This document shows positions 6,896 through 8,029 of a DNA stretch of 8,029 nucleotides, one piece after another. Each line of letters opens with the position of its first letter. Position 1 is the first letter of the stretch. The DNA is taken from assembly GCA_003525905.1 (NCBI GenBank), contig DQIA01000083.1:1-8029 (forward strand), written 5' to 3'. The DNA is from Clostridiales bacterium. GTDB taxonomy: Bacteria; Bacillota; Clostridia; Oscillospirales; Oscillospiraceae. The translations under genes and the position numbers were made by a program. Under the pieces are notes generated by a model, which saw nothing but the letters and a program-made list of their open reading frames with translations, made no database searches and was not told where the DNA came from.

Positions 6896-7188
6896 TCATG
6901 CGCTGCGGTCTGCGGGGGCTGGCAACTTCGGCAGTTCCTGAATGTAGTAGTGGTTATAGCTCTGGAGCCAGCGACCGTCTTTGGCGGATCGCTTGGTGGG
7001 TACTTTGCGGACGAAACCACGCTCTGCCAGGATCTTGATCGCACTGCGCACGGCGTTCTCGGAACAGCCGCAGTGCAGGGCAATGGTTTTCACGCTGGGC
7101 CAGCACAGTTCCTTTTGACCCGCGCAGCAGACCAGGTAGCTGTACACAGAAAACTGAATGCCGAATCCCCGCCTTTCGGGAACTTCGG
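6896..7188 (-). pseudogene. Helix-turn-helix protein of conjugative-element type, N-terminus lost
   Basis: A DNA-binding protein fragment, probably a replication-initiator-like or regulatory protein of an integrative element. From a GTG at 7147 it reads 83 residues: a helix (VYSYLVCCAG), then a winged helix-turn-helix, WPSVKTIALHCGCSENAVRSA, with the wing around GFVRKVPTKR, and a C-terminal tail ending PKLPAPADRSA at TGA 6898-6896. The same frame extends upstream through GFGIQFS, in keeping with the family, to a stop at 7198-7196, but the typical N-terminal part is missing because transposase sequence begins at about 7189. GTG is preceded by neither a good ribosome site nor a promoter, so it is more likely an internal Val. 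The C-terminus seems natural. Function is uncertain; a role in element replication or control is inferred from similar proteins in Firmicute mobile elements. Confidence 0.65.
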
Positions 7189-7383
7189 TTGAAGATCAAG
7201 CGGCACTTCGGTGCCATCGTAGCAGCTGCCAAGTACGGCATCTCCAACGTCCGTGTAGAGGCTACAAACAACAAGATTAAACTTCTCATCCGTACTGCCT
7301 ACGGATTCAGAAATACTGACAGCTTGGTCTCCATGATCATGCTGTCCTGTTCATGCGTCCAGCCGAGGCTTCCTGGCCGCTAA
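7189..7383 (+). pseudogene. ISL3-family transposase, C-terminal fragment
   Basis: The last 65 codons of a DDE transposase of the ISL3 type. Recognisable are HFGAIVAAAKYGISNVRVEATNNKIK, including the Glu of the catalytic triad region (VEATNNK), then the family hallmark IRTAYGFRN and the end VQPRLPGR before TAA 7381-7383. Full ISL3 transposases are about 400 residues, so the zinc-binding N-terminus, DNA-binding domain and both catalytic Asp residues are gone. The reading frame has no ribosome site. Only 14 bases separate its stop from the isomerase stop, too few for a normal IS end, and no terminal inverted repeat is seen, so the insertion sequence is truncated on both sides. Confidence 0.8.
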
Positions 7384-7397
7384 ATCTTCCACACATA

Positions 7398-8029
7398 CTA
7401 CCGAAGCCTCAAGTTTTTTATTGCATGCAGGGTTTGGATGGCGCGTTCCCGGTCATAAGCCAGATCCGTCTCAATACTCACTGTGCCGTCATATCCGGCA
7501 TCGCACAGCCGCCGCAGCCGGTCCTGATGCACTTTGTAAAGCGCCGGTTTTAGCTCATCGCGGTGCCAGGGAGTTTCATCGTAATCAGAGATATGCGTAT
7601 GCAGGACATAGGGAACCAGCGGGCGCAGGTCCCGATCATCTTCATGACTCAGCTCCATGTTCAAAAAGTCCAGGATCAACCCAATGCCGTTGTCCGACAG
7701 CGCGGCAACATATTCCATGCCCTCGTCGTAGTTATTCACAAAATTGCAGAAGAATGGCGCAAGAGGCTCCAAAGCGACCCTTACATTTACCAGGGCAAAG
7801 CACTCGGCGGAATCCAATAAAAATTCCCGCATTTGCGCGGCGGCCAAATCCCGATCAAACCCTTCAGGAAGTGTTCTGGAGGCAGGAGAGCCAATGCCAA
7901 CCTGCCTGATACCAAGCTTTTTTGCACGGGCGGCCAGATGCCGCGCGTAGCGCTTGGTATTTTCACGGTCATATCCAGGGCCGGCAATTACCACCTCTGC
8001 CGAACAGTACGCATTGAATCCCACGCATG
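7398..8029 (-). CDS. Sugar phosphate isomerase/epimerase-like TIM-barrel protein (N-terminus outside window)
   Basis: A cytoplasmic xylose-isomerase-like (AP endonuclease family 2 fold) enzyme that would interconvert sugars, keto acids or inositol-type compounds using a divalent metal. The frame enters from the right edge and ends at TAG 7400-7398, with about 210 codons visible. The four metal ligands typical of the family are present: Glu in VALEPLAP, Asp in LILDFLN, His in LHTHISDYD and Glu in VSIETDL. WHRDE follows the His as in related isomerases. The GTG at 8024-8022 is in frame but is probably an internal Val, because the first 60 or so residues of the barrel are missing. The 3' end lies against the transposase remnant, so the last few residues (KNLRLR) may have been altered by the junction. 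The substrate cannot be told from this sequence. Confidence 0.85.
   Translation of the reverse strand, partial: CVGFNAYCSAEVVIAGPGYDRENTKRYARHLAARAKKLGIRQVGIGSPASRTLPEGFDRDLAAAQMREFLLDSAECFALVNVRVALEPLAPFFCNFVNNYDEGMEYVAALSDNGIGLILDFLNMELSHEDDRDLRPLVPYVLHTHISDYDETPWHRDELKPALYKVHQDRLRRLCDAGYDGTVSIETDLAYDRERAIQTLHAIKNLRLR

Larger units (their letters stand above)
5513..7390. mobile_element. Degenerate mobile-element island
   Basis: Four broken genes of mobile-element type lie one after another on alternating strands: integrase (-), recombinase N-terminus (+), helix-turn-helix C-terminus (-), transposase C-terminus (+). Base composition is lower in GC than in the flanking copA and operon genes. 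No conjugation genes, complete terminal repeats or clear attachment-site pair are visible. The limits are approximate: the left is set at the terminator, the right just before the isomerase stop codon. This is most simply the remains of one or more integrative elements after deletions and insertion-sequence activity. Confidence 0.6.

Noticed and set aside
7202..7215. GGCAC-TTCG-GTGCC hairpin with a stable UUCG loop
   Set aside because: Only 5 bp, no T-run after it, and it falls in transposase coding codons (RHFGAI); most likely coincidence.
1..8029. CRISPR arrays, tRNA or rRNA genes
   Set aside because: No regularly spaced repeats and no tRNA- or rRNA-like segments were seen by eye on either strand.

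Overview
The window reads as chromosomal DNA from a GC-rich anaerobic Firmicute, most likely a gut Clostridia of the Oscillospirales type. Supporting points are good AAGGAGG-type ribosome sites, a CsoR-style copper operator, sigma-A promoters, a GGGtGRT-family gene (common in Clostridia) and Tn916-like integrase debris. The taxon is an inference; no rRNA or marker gene is present.

Left half, 1-5514, orderly host-type genes. A copper-exporting P1B ATPase (copA) lies on the minus strand. It starts with TTG at 1946 and runs off the left edge at the GDGIN motif. Its control region (1947-2035) has a clear -35/-10 and, just after the expected transcription start, an inverted repeat matching the CsoR copper-sensor operator. 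Divergent from it is a membrane-anchored phospholipase D/cardiolipin-synthase-like protein (2175-3560), closed by a hairpin terminator. A new promoter at 3631-3659 then drives a two-gene operon (3723-5432): a NifU/IscU-like iron-sulfur scaffold protein followed 18 bases later by a GGGtGRT-family protein of unknown function. The operon ends in a 15-bp perfect hairpin that could stop transcription in both directions.

Right half, about 5513-7390, is a graveyard of mobile-element pieces on alternating strands. It holds a Tn916-type tyrosine integrase without a start or N-terminal domain and with a stop codon two codons before its catalytic tyrosine; the first 71 codons of a second tyrosine recombinase; the C-terminal part of a helix-turn-helix protein of the kind carried by conjugative elements; and the last 65 codons of an ISL3-family transposase. 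No piece looks functional, and no complete insertion-sequence ends are visible.

From 7398 to the right edge, minus strand, lies most of a sugar phosphate isomerase/epimerase-like TIM-barrel protein. Its N-terminus is outside the window.

The least understood unit is the NifU-like/GGGtGRT operon, which has strong signals and an uncharacterised role. The clearest mechanistic stories are copper control of copA and the step-by-step decay of the integrase.
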